Assembly (NCBI GenBank): GCA_023014365.1
Contig: JAEBUN010000034.1
Coordinates: 248,001-312,000, forward strand
Length of the DNA stretch: 64,000 nt
Reading direction: 5' to 3'
Source: Lepiota brunneoincarnata
Lineage: Eukaryota > Basidiomycota > Agaricomycetes > Agaricales > Agaricaceae
Part shown: piece after piece, positions 12,979-25,257 of the stretch
Position numbering within the stretch: position 1 is the first letter of the stretch
Layout: the number at the start of each line of letters is the position of its first letter
Program-made: the position numbers and the translations under genes
Notes under the pieces: model-generated
Seen by the model: only the letters and a program-made list of their open reading frames with translations
The model's database searches: none
What the model was told of the DNA's origin: nothing

Positions 12979-13790
12979 ATGATCATATTGTACGATCTTG
13001 CCGCCAAGGATCCAATCAAGTGCTGGTCTCCGAACCCTTGGAAGGCTCGGTAAGTCCATTGCCTTGCACCTCATGGGAAGTTCTGGAGATGGAGCTCATG
13101 ACGAAACGGCCAGATACGTCCTCAACTTCAAGAAGCTTCCCTATCGGACTGTCTACGTCGACTTTGAAGACATAGCTCGTGTAATTAAGGAAGCTGGGAT
13201 TCCACCTTCCCGTCATGGAGCAGATGGGGGGCCATTTTACACCGTTCCCTCTATCATCGATGACGCAACCGGAACGGCTGTCTCTGACTCTTACAAGATT
13301 GCTGAATACCTCGACAAGCAGTATCCCGACACGCCCAAAGCTTTCCCAACGGGAACAGAGGCCTTACAAGCAGTGTTCTATCGTCACTTCAATGATCATA
13401 TCATGAACCTCAGGTTGTTCATCGTCCCTCGCATCCCCACTATCCTGAGCAAGAAAACAAGCTTGGAGCATTTCTACCGCACTCGTGAAGTAATATTTGG
13501 AAAACCAGTCGACCAAATCAGGCCAGTGGGAGAGGAGTTGAGAAAGACATGGGAGGGACTGCATGAGATATTTGATGCATTGGAGGACTGGTATGGGAAG
13601 AGCTCAGGGGTCGTTCTTGGTTGGGGATACACCGTCGTTTGGGGACTTCACCGTTGCCGGAATGCTTCGGGCAACAAAAATCATTTGCGGAGAGGATAAC
13701 GAGGAATGGAAGGAGCTCAAAACGATTAATAATGGGCGATGGATGAAGCTATTGAACGACTTGGAGGAATATGCTAGTGTCGAGAATTAG
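12979..13790 (+). CDS. Glutathione S-transferase, FuA-type, with one frameshift
   Basis: Tandem paralogue of the upstream GST with the same architecture. Exon 1 is 12979-13049 (71 nt), the intron is 13050-13113 (64 bp), and exon 2 begins RYVLNFKKLPYRT. The N-terminal thioredoxin fold includes the SDS glutathione-binding segment, and the C-terminal helical domain includes FLVGDTPSFGDFTVAGML. The frame breaks in a run of four G at 13607-13610, where three G would restore the frame. The C-terminal 60 residues lie in another frame ending at 13790. The conserved length and motifs suggest that the duplicate was functional until recently, or that the homopolymer is miscounted. Confidence 0.8.
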
Positions 13791-14241
13791 TAGGCAGAGG
13801 ACCACCGGCGGCTGGGAAGCCAGATGTTGATTCTGTAAGAAGTCTCCGTTAGTCTTAGATATACAATCACCTGTACCTGCGCGATACTTTGTTACACAGC
13901 TATTAAGTTCTGCATAGGCACAACCTGTTATCGGGTATTACTAGTGTTGTGCAAGTTCATGAATCCTTCATGAAGGCATGAATTTGATGCGGCGCCGTAA
14001 TCACGTCTCACAAACAAACTGATTATAGCGGTGAGCATCAACTTTACCGCGCGTCAAAGCTAGGATGAGCCATCATCGGCTTTTCCCGCTTCATGAATGG
14101 CACAACACAGAACTGCGATTCACGCGCGGAGGCACATCTCTTATTCCCATGAATCATGAGGACGTGCTGAATACAACCAAAGCGCAATCGTAGCCTAAAT
14201 CAGTGCTGGCACTTCACCTTTTCCTAATAATCCCATGTTCC
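13791..14241. other. Intergenic, nothing recognised
   Basis: No frame of note. It lies between the GST pair and a short DIRS-derived element. Confidence 0.4.
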
Positions 14242-14670
14242 ACAGGGCACCTGGTGAGGCATCGGGCCAGGTGCTGATTCTTGCGCGAGGGCAGACATGT
14301 GACGTGGTCACAACTATAGGGGCACTCCTCCTTCACTCCTACTCCCACCTTCGCTACCCGTTTTCGATTTCACACGTATACCACACACTAGCCAGCGCCC
14401 TTTCTCAAAACCCACCCACCCTACCCTCTTGTTCTTTTTACCCCGCCGGGCTCGGTACAGGTGCAGCCAGGCGGCAGCACGGCTCTGGGGTGACCCGACC
14501 GCACTCCCTCCTCGGCCTCACCACCCGGGGTCTCCGAGGCTTTCCTCAAGCCACGTCCCCCTTCATCCCAACCTCGCTCAGTACCGAGCCCCAACAAGTA
14601 TCTTCGTACGCCTTTTTATGAGCAAACAATTTGTTATCCTACCTAATCTAAGAATATCTATCTTATATGT
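14242..14670 (+). mobile_element. Short internally deleted DIRS-like derivative
   Basis: The first 165 bp matches, in reverse, the outer 5' end of the DIRS-like element (48681 back to about 48530), starting at ACAGGGCACCTGG. The rest matches its 3' end (about 25500 back to 25285), including TCTCCGAGGCTTTCCTCAAG-type sequence and CCTACCTAATCT. It therefore joins the two termini with the coding interior removed, as in a solo-repeat or non-autonomous copy. Homology stops at 14670, inside an F-box relic that it appears to truncate. Confidence 0.65.
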
Positions 14671-15077
14671 GGAATTTGATTTGCCTTGCACGGAATTCGA
14701 CGAGATTCTAGGACAGGGTCAAGAATTCCCAACAGTCAATGAATAGGAACGCAAAATAAATGCACCACCGTCAGATAATACACCCATACGGGTTGAGGGT
14801 ATACGACCAGCCCGAGGAACGCATTCTTGGCAATGATCTTGTGAAGACGGGGCGCACCACATCGCACCAACAGGTATACCGTGGTATAGTCCTCCCTAGG
14901 AACGTAAGAGTACTCTAGGCGAAGTTCCTCGAGCCTTTGCTTGAGACCAAGCACAATATCTGATTGCCCTCCAATGGCTCTCCCCATTCCAAAACGTCCC
15001 TGAACGGGAGAGAATTCACATTCTTCAGTCAGACCATACCACTCGTAGTTCTGACAGCACAACAGTGGAATGCACAT
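14671..15077 (-). pseudogene. F-box family fragment
   Basis: The minus strand reads LEELRLEYSYVPRE and then LTVVHLFCVPI, which correspond to LEELYLGYPY and LTVVNLFCVPI of the intact paralogue at 54838-56553. Both ends are missing. The downstream edge abuts the short DIRS derivative at 14670, so the copy was probably cut by that insertion. It is not expected to make a protein. Confidence 0.6.
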
Positions 15078-15155
15078 GACAATGGAACAGAGTGATGCTC
15101 TAAGACTCTCTCCAAGTTGTTGCCCACATGAAATACCTAGTGGACATAACTAACG

Positions 15156-16804
15156 CTAGTCCTCGTCATCGCTTTCCTCGTCATGGAGGTACCGCACCGG
15201 TTGCCCGTCCCTGAAAACCTCCAGTCTGTACCCTTTCTCCACCATCTGTCGCATCCGTGTTCTATCACCGGGCGTCCAATTAAACGAGCTGTTCACCATG
15301 TTCAACTTGAGATTGATTCGGAGTAGTTCCATCCGTGCCTCTGCCATTGTCAAAAACGGCTTCCGAGCCCAATCGTTTTGGCGTGCTCTAATACTCTCGT
15401 CCGCTTCGTCATCATCTGATTCGGAGCCTTCCTGGTTTTCGTCGATCGATGACTACGATCTCCTCCAAAGCAGGCAGCCAAATGTTCACCGTGATGCTGG
15501 GTGCTTCTGCCCTTCTCGGCATGAGCGTTGGAAATGCCGAGTCAAGCCCGAACCATTCGTAGAAGGTGAGTTTACGGACATTAGGCAGATACTTCCAAAA
15601 TGAATAATAGACCCATTCGAAGGGTCGTACCCCTTCCCCAACAAATTCGAAATTGACCACCGTCAGGGGCAATTGTTCGAGGAACAGTGTCAACTCGTCC
15701 GACGATTCAAAGCTTTCACAGCTCCAACCGAGTGTATGCAATGCTGGCACGCGGATGTTTTCCAAGAACTTTGTGTTCCATCGATTCGCAAAACATGTCC
15801 ATTCCAGGACTCGGAGGTGGGGGAGGACAAACTGATCCATTTCTGGAATAGAGGGCTCGTCTTCCTCGTCGGATTTGCTTTGCCTCGCACGGAATTCGAC
15901 AAGGTTCCGGCTCCTAGTCAAGAGTTCCAGGCAAGTGCTGATAGGAACACGGAACAAATTCGCCACCGTCAAGTTATCCATCCATATGAGCTTAGGATTG
16001 ACCTTAATCTTATTGAGACTGGGCAAATGGTAATACCTTGACCAGCCTCTCTTTCTTTCGTCCTTGCCATAATAAGGGTACCCAAGGTGAAGGCTCCTCG
16101 AGCCTCGGAAAGCCCTCCAAGTCGAGGGGCGCCCGTGTACGAGGGACCGTGTTCATCCTCAACACCTTCACTCGCAACGCATTTTCGGGTCGGAGTAAGA
16201 TATCGTGGAACGAGCGGAGGAGAAAGAGGCCGTCCGGCTCATCATGCTCGTCATCCCAATCATCCCAATCATGCCCAGGGAGGCCCATAGCTTCCTCAGC
16301 TAGCTTATCTTCGTCTATGTTAAGCTCGAGTGAGAAGTTCTTGGCATTGGCTAAGTATAATTCCAGGATTGCTACTTTAGACGTGACGCTTCTCTCGTTC
16401 TGGACGTCGAGGATGAGGGACGACCATAGCTGGGGCGTGGCTCGTGTGGACGTTGCGCCATAAAGAACAGACAGAACCAAGAAGTACGGGGGTGTGGACA
16501 TTGTGGGGGACAGGGTATGGCATTTTTTGGTAGAAACGAAGGCTGCGGGAGTTGATGTCAAATGGCGGGCTGGCTTGTTGGAAAATGAGGGAAAGTGTTT
16601 CAGGGGGGAGGTTACAGTGTGGATGAACAGAGAGAATTGAGTCGTTGTAGGAGCGCAAGTCGTTCTTCGGTGAGTTTGGTTATGAGACTTTCGATGCGGG
16701 TGACTTCTTGCTGGGTGAGAAGGGTATCGTCCTCCGGTGATAATGAGTGAATGGGAGATGTTTTGGTTGTTTTTTTGTGACCGCAATGAGGACAGGAAGG
16801 ACAT
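15156..16804 (-). pseudogene. F-box-like protein gene disrupted by four +1 frameshifts
   Basis: Full-length paralogue of the genes at 54838-56608 and 56893-58632, in the order Cys-pair N-terminus, short coiled coil, F-box-like segment (LPPETLSLIFQQASPPFDI), GSVCSLWR, long LRR-like body, acidic stretch and basic C-terminus. Compared with the intact copies, single extra bases occur just after the ATG (about 16800), at about 16450 in the codons after SLWRNV, at about 16100 after the LEE of GFPRLEE, and at about 15440 before the acidic stretch. Every segment between the breaks is well preserved. It is either a young pseudogene or a gene with sequence errors. Confidence 0.7.
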
Positions 16805-16924
16805 GGCTGTGGATGTTCGCATGTGCGAGCATTTCGATGGGCTCCTTTTCGCCTCGCTGTCGGACAAGGAATTTGACACCGAGGCGTGTCTCGATGGATT
16901 GCGAGTAAGTTGTTTCTTGCAAGT

Positions 16925-18100
16925 CAGAAAAACAGTCTTGGGAAACTAATTGCTGTTCAATTATGCACTAGTCGCTTGTGGAGCTCGGCGCCTTTCCCCC
17001 TGTTGGCCATTCCACATCGCAATGATTCCATTAAAATGACTATTTTGTAATCTACTTGTGACACAAATGTTTTTTCTCTAATTGGGCTCCGAGGGTTCTT
17101 TCGGAGGGGCATTCTCCGTCAACCTTCGGAGCCGGATTTGGAATAAATGCCCATCAGCAGCTTGAGATCCCAAACCTCTTTCCTTCTATGTTTTGTCATG
17201 CCAGAGTCATGTGAAGACCCCGTTTGCGAGCGAACTCTACCTTAGCCAGTGTGGCGGTTGTACGATCCGTGTGAACTAGGACCAGATCAGTACTTCTTCT
17301 TTCGTAAAAGTTAGACCGTGTCTGTGGTAGCGTGGTCTTTTCCTCATCTTCTCGTTGTCGTTGGTGTTGTTCTTTTCTTGAAATTGCGAGGAATTTAACC
17401 TCTCAACCTCATGGTACCACGTGGCGAACAATTGGCAGCTCAAGATGGCCCCGTGCTGTGTGGAACTGGAGGCGTTCGGCTGGCAACGGTTCCTTTTGTT
17501 CCCTTTTTCTCTTCAGATACACGAATACCCACTTTAGCTTCAATTTGATGCCCTCCGCCAGAACCCTGTTGACCTTATAGGGCCACCAGAAATGGTTACA
17601 AGTAAGCACTAAACTGCGCCAACATTCTGACCTGCACGATAGCATCGAGTGCAGCTGAGGTTGCACACCTGAAACTGACCGACACCTAGAGTGACTTTCG
17701 AGCTACCCAAATCGGCGACCCATCGAGCCAAGTGCGGTTATAAACAAAAGCCGTGGGCCCAAACCCTGATCCGGTTGACAATACCTGGAGAATGATTGTT
17801 TGGCACCTTGCGCAAGTGGTGCAATTTGCAATTACTGTGGGCTCTGCATTTATCGGCCCTCCTGAACCTGGTATAAGCATAAGCATGCCACCACACCACG
17901 AGAAAAATAACGCTATCACCACCACTCTCTCTTCTCTTCTCAGCGTTGTCCCTAGCATCTGGCAAAGTCTACCAGCATCGACTATCTCTACTGCCAGTCA
18001 CTGACAGCGCACCAAGCAGCAACTTAGCGTAACGCAAATAAAAAAGTTATTGAACTTTTCTAATCGCTTCCCACCTTATTTGCACTAATTATACGGTCAA
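16925..18100. other. Unassigned region with a possible small gene
   Basis: A minus frame at 17958-17686 has a hydrophobic start and four Cys residues (NCTTCARC), and 17666-17409 could be a following exon. The opposite strand at 17753-18004 is also open and hydrophobic. I cannot choose between them and recognise neither. The rest is plain intergenic sequence. Confidence 0.3.
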
Positions 18101-18156
18101 TTAACAACAGTTGAACAACAACGGGTTCAAGCGAATAGATACGTAGGTTTCTGGGG

Positions 18157-18825
18157 ATGGGGAATCAGAGGGCAGCGCCACCATCGAGGGGGCAGGGAGC
18201 AGCGCAACCATCGAGGGGGCGGGGAACGGCTCAACCTGCTTGGTCGAGGGCAACACCACCATCGAAGGAGGGGGCGACTCCGTCGAGTGCTTGGGCGAGG
18301 GCGGCACCACCATTGGGGGGTGGGGCGACTCCATCGAGGGGGCGGGGAACGGGTCAACCTGCTTGGTCGAGGGCAACACCACCATCGAAAGAGGGGGCGA
18401 CTCCGTCGAGTGCTTGGGCGAGGGCGACTCCACCGAGTGCTTGGGGAACGGCTTCATCGAGCGCGAGGGGAGCGGCTCGACCGAGTGCTTGGGGAACGAC
18501 CCCACCGAGTGCTTGGGGAACGACTCCACCGAGTACACGGGGAACGGCTTCATTGAGTGTGCAGGGAACGGCTTCATCGAGCGCGAGGGGAGCGGCTCGA
18601 CCGAGTGCTTGGGGAACGACCCCACCGAGTGCTTGGGGAACGACTCCACCGAGTACACGGGGAACGGCTTCATTGAGTGTGCAGGGAACGGCTTCATCGA
18701 GCGCGAGGGGAGCGGCTCGACCGAGTGCTTGGGGAACGACCCCACCGAGTACACGGGGAACGGCTTCATTGAGTGTGCAGGGAACGGTTTCATCGAGCGC
18801 GAGGGGAGTGGCTCGACCGAGTAGC
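18157..18825. repeat. 24-bp minisatellite with 120-bp higher-order unit
   Basis: Tandem 24-bp units of the type GAGTGCTTGGGGAACGACTC are arranged in a nearly identical 120-bp higher-order unit of five repeats (18541-18660 matches 18661-18780 over most of its length). All periods are multiples of three, so several frames on both strands are stop-free: 18157-19089 (+, 310 codons), 18240-18824 (+), 18101-18898 (-) and 18354-18914 (-). It may be the repeat domain of a real protein, but the strand and frame cannot be settled by eye. Confidence 0.8.
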
Positions 18826-19016
18826 GCCCAGAGGTTGCGCCAGTTGGATGCGGAAACAGAGATCCGCCCAGAAACCCTGGCGCTGCCCGGGGACCCAAAA
18901 ATGTCTGAGCTCACGAGTGGTGCACAGAGATCGCGTCAGTGGGATGCGGGAATAGAGATCCGCCCAGAAATCCGGGCGCTGCTCAGGGACCCAAAAACGC
19001 CTGGGGGGCTCGAGGA
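18825..19016. repeat. 96-bp direct duplication next to the minisatellite
   Basis: Bases from about 18825 are repeated 96 bp later (CAGTTGGATGCGG against CAGTGGGATGCGG) with scattered substitutions. The period is again a multiple of three. Between 18845 and 18902, seven of eight differences share one codon phase. That would make them third positions in the + frame of 18240-18824 or the - frame of 18101-18898, not in the longest + ORF. Confidence 0.6.
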
Positions 19017-19089
19017 GATTGCGAAACAAGCTCGTAAAAGGAAGATTTACGACATGCTCAATGAAGGATGTCCTAAAATCAATAGTTAG

Positions 19090-20256
19090 TTTTCTCCCGA
19101 CTTTTTGTATGTTTTCTTTCATCTTCATCTTTATCCCATCCCCTCTTCCTTCTTTAATATTCCTTGTAAAATTTCCAGAGCATACACGAGTTCCACAGCC
19201 TCTAGAGCGTATGAACTTGGGTATTCTCTATAGGTGCCTCAGTTAACAACGATTTTAACTCACATTTGAAGTCTGTCTCTTGCTTTCTCTCTCTCTGTTC
19301 TGCTTTGTTCTGCTTCGCTTTGCTTCGCCTCAACGTCCCGGCTACCAAAAGTCATTTGGTTTACATTTCCTCATCGTCCCACATCACCTCAGCTCCACAC
19401 GTTGAGCAGTTTTATTTTAATCGCTCACTTTCAGTCCGTTTTCATCATACTAACCAAAGGATATGGGTAGAAAGCCTCAACGACAGACGGATGCTGCCGC
19501 GCTCGCACTACCAAACCCCCTAACACCTCAGTCATCATCCTTTCACTGGGGGTCAAAAGACTGCGGGCCCAATGTAACTGCCTGCACTCTTGTGGTGCCC
19601 GATCGACAACAGAGATCATCTCGACTTTCTGTTGTTGCTCATTAGGCCTCTACATTTTGATCTCTAGACTCTGCTCGATATTAAGCATGTATGTGGGACT
19701 TTGTTTCGCCTCTGTGAACTTCCTGCGATTCGGGATAGGCGTATTTGATGGGCGTCAGAACGTCGACGGTTGTTAGCTAGCGCGTCCACTGGCTTCTACC
19801 CGTTGGGCCATGTTCCTGATATCCTCACCTCGGCGTTCCGCAACGACCCCGGCCAGTCTCAAGCCTGCAATGCATCTATTGACACTCTTCTCTGCCCAAG
19901 GGGTTGTCCCGACCTCCATTAGCAGGAAAGAAAAAGGGCACAGGGTGGGGACCTCCATCCCGTATTTGTATCACGACTTGTGTCATCATCAGATTGATAC
20001 CCTCAAAAGCTTGTTTTGGACAGAACCCACCCCCAGCTGCTATATAAGCTATGTTATGCTCAAGATCAATGTCGCTTAACTGCCAACCTCGCCAGAATCT
20101 CCACCATTGAACATGATCTAGTACCAGATCTTTCAAGACGGCCCGGAATATGAAGCACGGAGGCAGAAACGGACCCTCACACCACCCAACTTGTCACTCA
20201 AGCAATTATATGCCGCCATTCCCTGCCGCCTTTTGGTCCTGGGGATGGCAGGGAAC
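19090..20256. other. Intergenic, nothing recognised
   Basis: Pyrimidine-rich in its first part, with only short frames. No gene, repeat or RNA was recognised up to the hAT insertion. Confidence 0.4.
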
Positions 20257-20439
20257 GTTGTTTGTAGGGGTGCCAAAGTTCAGTTCAGTTTGGTTCAGCA
20301 CCCTCTCAGCCTGAACCTGAACCCGAACCTGAACTGAACCCCCTGAACTTGGTTCAGGAGGTTCAGTTCAGGGTTCGAACAGGTTCGAACTTGAACCTTT
20401 TGGTACTATGTCATAAAAATGTTTATATTGGCAATCAAC

Positions 20440-23400
20440 TAATCAAAGTTCCATTCCTTGAGCTCCCATTCCTTTGCTTCTACTCCCCCATCTAAAAGTC
20501 CAGTTTTATACCCATCTTTTGTAATTTGTAAAGCTGTAAAGGTGGGACCTTCAAGTGAATTGCGGGGAAGGGTATCAGTATGTTTGCTACTAGAGAAAGC
20601 CCATTCAGATGACACTGAAGAGCCAGGAATGGCTAGATAGTCTCTAGCCATAGTACCCAAGGTTGGATACTTTGTATGGTTGATCTAGGTAAGAAATCAG
20701 AAAAATATTTAATGCCAAAAAATAGATATAACTCACTCCCCACCATGTTATAATATCTTCTACTGGCTCAATACCAGCACCTAAATACTCATCCAACTCA
20801 TGAAACATATCATGAGTAAATGAGGATGCCTGGGATAATCATTGTTGCATTGCTCGAGCTTGTGCAGAAGTTCCCACTTCTGAAAAAATATTTGATGAGT
20901 GTTGGAACTGTGGCTTGGGTTCCTTATAATATGCCTTAAACTGAACCAAGCCATTAGAAAAGTCAAGATAAATCAACAAATATTACACACCACTTCTCGG
21001 AATTGATCTTTTGCTTTTTGACAATCAGCTGGAGCCCACATTTCTTCAAAATGCTCCATTTTGCAGCTTGGATCAAGCACTAGTATAATTATTAGCAGAA
21101 GGTCAAGAATAGGAATAAAATCATACCAAGAGAAATAAAATAAGCATCAGTATCAGCAATTGTTGTATGCCATTTTTTGAGCTTATCTATCCCTGCTTGA
21201 ATGCCATCCTTAACCTGTGCAAACCTTGGATGAAATATCAAATGCTCCCATTTTTCAATCACATATTCAAGCTCAGGGAGAGCATGAGTGATGGATGAAC
21301 AAGTAGCAGATGAAAATGATGACTGAACACTGGCAGGAACCTAATAGAAATGAGAAAACTTTGTATGAGTAAAATAAATATTACTTACTGCCAAAGTATC
21401 TCACATGAGTTCAAGAAGCTTCCACTCCTCCTCAACCAAGTAATAATCCAAATACATCTTGCCTTTTAACTTAGGAACAGATCCAGAGTCATCTGCATTT
21501 TTGATAAATTTACAAACTCCCTGTTCCAGGATTCAGAATACACTCAATTTAAATATTAAAAAAAACATACCTTCTTCAATAGGAGTAATCGTTCAAGGAG
21601 ATTATACATTGAACTCCAGCGAGTACGAACCCATTTGACAAGCTCAAGTTCAGGTACTGATTCCTCAGCACAGCAAATAGAAAAGTACTTCTTTGCCTGA
21701 GGTGATAAGTGGACCTTAAAAGATATATAATTTATAAGTTAATATTTGGTATTGCTTTGGGAAAGAGAAATACCTGAGTAATAAATGCTAAGACCTTTCC
21801 AAGAACATCTCCTGCATCAAATGAAACAGCATTATCTACATCTTCATCATCCTCAACTTCACCCAATTGATCCCAGTCAATTTCATCCTCATCAGATGAG
21901 ACTGCTTTAGCTGTAAAACGAGTAGGGCAGATAGCTTCAATAAAAGCCTTAGCACCAAGATGAATAGTATGCTCAATGCATCTTCAATTTAAAACATATC
22001 AGAATAAAATATAAACCAAATCAAAAATCACTCACCTAATACGCCGCTTACAAGCAATCCACCTGTTTGAAGGTGTGTCAAGTGTACGTTGAAGCACCTT
22101 GAGAGCTTTGTCATTTGCTGAAGCATTATCAGTAGTAATCCAACCAATCTATAAATCATCAATTAGTTGAAGTCATTTAAAAATCATAAATCAATACTTT
22201 GGATTGAATTTTGTACTCATTGAAAACACCAAGAACAACTGCTGCCAAATTCTCACCACCATGGTTGCCTTCAATCTCAGGAAAACCTATAAGGTGTGAC
22301 TTCAGCCTCCAGATATGTGGTTGATCAGGAGGAGAAGCAATGTATTGAACAGTAATGGCAAGAAAAGGTTTCATATCTTCTGTAGTCCACCCATCAAATG
22401 TGGAAGATATTTGTCCTGGTTGATTCTGAGATATAGTCAGTACCAATACTAGAAGATATGTCAAAAAAATATACCTGAAGGACTTTTGAAAGACAGTGGA
22501 CCACAATCTTTGCTTTGTGTTTCACCTCTTCTGACATCTTGGTACAGTGAGGAATATCACTTTCCCTTGTTGATGGTCACTGATAAATAAGAAGCTTGCG
22601 GAATGATGGCTGATCTACAGCTGTGAAAGGCTGGAGAAATAATTAGCTCCAAATCATCAAGAATGAATGTGGAACCTTACCTGATCATCCTCAACTAGCC
22701 AATGAGTTAAATGCTCAATAAGCCCTTCCTTTGTCCACTTCACAGTTGGCACTATGAATGTATCAAGTGTTTTCTGGGCAGTCACACTCTCCTTGTCAGT
22801 TAGTTTAAATACACCAGACCTCTCAGCTTCAGCAAGTGTGACAGGATGAGGCACAAAATCCAACTCCTGGGCTTGCATCATATAAAATTCACCATGTGTC
22901 TTCCAATTCCTGATAAACCAATGAAAAAAGAGTATAGATTTTAGAAACAACTTTACATACCGCCCAATATGTTTGCGACAAGTTGTTACACTCCCCATCA
23001 TCCAAATACTCTTATCAGGATCACACCCTTCTTGTTTTGCAAGATGGCTACAGGATCCACATATGTTAGAAGTGAAGTAATACAAGAACAAGTTTACTTA
23101 CCAGCAGATCTCACACCACCACCCCTTTATCTGAACACCATCTTTTAAATGTTCTTCCATCTGCCAGCATGCCTGAATGTCTTTGGTTTGCTCATTGCAG
23201 CCACGATGAGCATGTTTTCGCTGGAAAAAAAATATTAGTATGCCAATAAGCTATTAAACATATTAAATATAACTTAGCAGTGGGATAGTATCTATTTCTT
23301 TATCATCTTCCTGAGTAAGTTCCTCTGTCTTTCCATCCTCATCATTTACTCCTTCTTCCTCTTCATCACTGACAACAACAGCTGGCTTCTTTCGAACTCT

Positions 23401-24641
23401 CTCTGACTCTGTGGCTGAGTGCTTTTGTTTTGTTTGTCCTATAAATAGCAGTTAGAACAAGCAAGAACTCTGCAGCCCAAACCTCACCTTCAACAGAATG
23501 TACACATATAGTAGTAGTTTCCTCTATTTGTTCATCTTGATGTTCAATGTGGAGCCATACAAGTCAAAGAGACCATAGTATTGATTATGAGTCAACATAG
23601 AGCCATAGTATCAATTTGTGAGTCAACATGGAGCCAGAGTATCAATTTACAAGTCAACAAGAGCCAGGGTATCAATTTATGAGTCAATGTGGAGCCAGGG
23701 TATCAATTTACAAGTCAACGAGGGCCAGGGTATCAATTTACAAGTCAACGAGGGCCAGGGTATCAATTTACAAGTCAACGTGGAGCCAAGGTATCAATTT
23801 ATGAGTCAATGAGGGCCAGGGTATCAATTTACAAGTCAACGTGGAGCCAGGGCATCAATTCATGAGTCAACGAGGGCCAGGATATCAATTTACAAGTCAA
23901 TGTGGAGCCAGGGTATCATTTTACAAGTTGAGGAGGCCATGATATTGATTTTCGAGTGAATGTGGAGCTGTAATATTGATTTTTGAGTGAATATGGAGTT
24001 ATATGGGTGGTGGACAATTAATGGAGGTATTTTGTCAGCATGGGAAATAGGATAGAGGTAGGTATGCTTACCTTCATTATCAGTAATGTTTGAAGCCTGT
24101 GAAGTGGCTGCCTGATCTTCTTCAGGAGGACCAGCTGCCTCCACTGACTCTTTCAGGGGTGTGTTGTCTTGCTTTGAGGCTGTAAGACATATCAGATATT
24201 GATTAAAACATGGAGGACAGGGGCCAGACCTTTTTGAGGTGGAAAAAAAGCAGTGAGAGTGACCAGACCTGGGTCTGGATCCCCTCGAGCCTTCCATGTT
24301 GGTTTGGAGGTGCGTTGACTGGGGAGACATTGACTAGCAACATGCTGTGCTGGCTGTTTACCCTTGAGTCCTTGAGATTCATGGGTTGGCTCAAGGGTGT
24401 CACTTGCAGGAGGGAGGGGCATTGTTTCAGCACTCGGTGAGTAATTCCAATTGATCTTGGAGGCCTCCTTGAGCAAACCGTCCAGATGTAGCGCACAGTT
24501 GTCTTCGGACATGATAAGCACAGGACATGTGGGATTTGGCAGTGTTGATAGCATGGGGGAAAGAGCAAGTGAAAAATCAATGAAGTCAGAACTTTGTTGA
24601 TGTTTGGCAAGCACTGCCACTGCCACTGCAGCCCTCACCAC
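20440..24641 (-). pseudogene. hAT transposase, multi-exon, with at least one stop
   Basis: Reading down the minus strand, an N-terminal exon begins at about 24641, followed by small exons. An acidic linker lies at about 23440-23280. A BED-type zinc-finger region with paired Cys and His residues spans about 23200-22960. A catalytic-domain segment (STFDGWTTEDMKPFLAITVQ) lies at 22506-22177. The C-terminal dimerisation motif YLAIPGSSVSSEWAFSSSKH lies at about 20640-20580. Short introns separate these parts. An in-frame TGA at 20839-20841, in the exon before the dimerisation domain, suggests that the copy is inactive unless it is spliced around. The exon list is incomplete. Confidence 0.75.
23580..23960. 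repeat. 30-31-bp minisatellite inside the hAT element
   Basis: About a dozen tandem copies of a unit such as GGGTATCAATTTACAAGTCA, with alternating variants (ACGAGGGCC and ACGTGGAGCC). It lies between transposase coding segments, so it is probably intronic. Confidence 0.85.
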
Positions 24642-24837
24642 CGATGGCCCTCAACTCATGCATTCGAACGCGTTTGGACGTGTTCAGGTAGGCTGGCCAC
24701 AAGGCCAAACCTTGAACCGAGTCAACAGGCCTATGCCTGAACCTGAACCCAAACTGGACTGAACCTTTGGGTTCAGTTCAGGGGGTTCAGGTTTGAACCG
24801 AAGTTCTGAACCAAACTTCGGCACCCCTAGTTGTTTG

Positions 24838-25257
24838 CTGGAATTTGGTGTTGAGGTATACCAATTGAGTGAAAAAAAAAATACGCCAAAAGTTGTATTG
24901 AGACCACAGAGGTTGGGGGCATCATCGTGTTCTGAGACAGCAATGTCTGAAAGCAATGCAAGGGAGGAAACTACGCCTGCACGCATAGCTTGATGCTGTG
25001 GCGAACAGATGCTAATTTGTCCACACGTCGCTTTGACCTTGCTTAGCTAATCCTTTTATTGCTCATTTATCTGTTTATTGTGTTCCTCATTATTGTAGAG
25101 AAGTCTACAGGTGGCCCTTCTTGTTGGAATATTGAGCACTCCACTGGCTTGTATCCTCAGCTATTATTCCATTTTCATTCCTGTTTCCAATTACTTTTAT
25201 TGTTTTATTTCATTTTTAGAGTCTTATTATTACCAGGTGTATATAATAGGTACAAAC
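24838..25257. other. Short spacer between hAT and DIRS-like sequence
   Basis: AT-rich sequence with short frames only. It may include the outermost 3' end of the DIRS-like element, whose exact terminus I cannot fix. Confidence 0.35.

Larger units (their letters stand above)
20265..24829 (-). mobile_element. hAT DNA transposon with TIRs and 8-bp target duplication
   Basis: The ends read TAGGGGTGCC(A/G)AAGTT, and the inverted complement is at the other end. They are flanked on both sides by the 8-bp direct repeat GTTGTTTG (20257-20264 and 24830-24837), which is diagnostic of hAT insertion. The subterminal 120-150 bp at each end is packed with GGTTCAG/GAACC repeats, probable transposase binding sites. 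The interior is AT-rich compared with its surroundings and holds a multi-exon transposase on the minus strand plus a 30-bp minisatellite. Confidence 0.92.

Noticed and set aside
17686..18004. Small membrane or secreted protein on either strand
   Set aside because: Both strands are open and hydrophobic, and there is no independent evidence to choose.
18157..19089. 310-codon plus frame as a confident gene
   Set aside because: It is the longest frame over the minisatellite, but substitution phase in the 96-bp duplicate argues against it. It is kept only as a repeat.
23580..23960. Regularly spaced repeats resembling a CRISPR array
   Set aside because: Units are contiguous 30-31-bp tandem copies with no unique spacers, inside a eukaryotic transposon.
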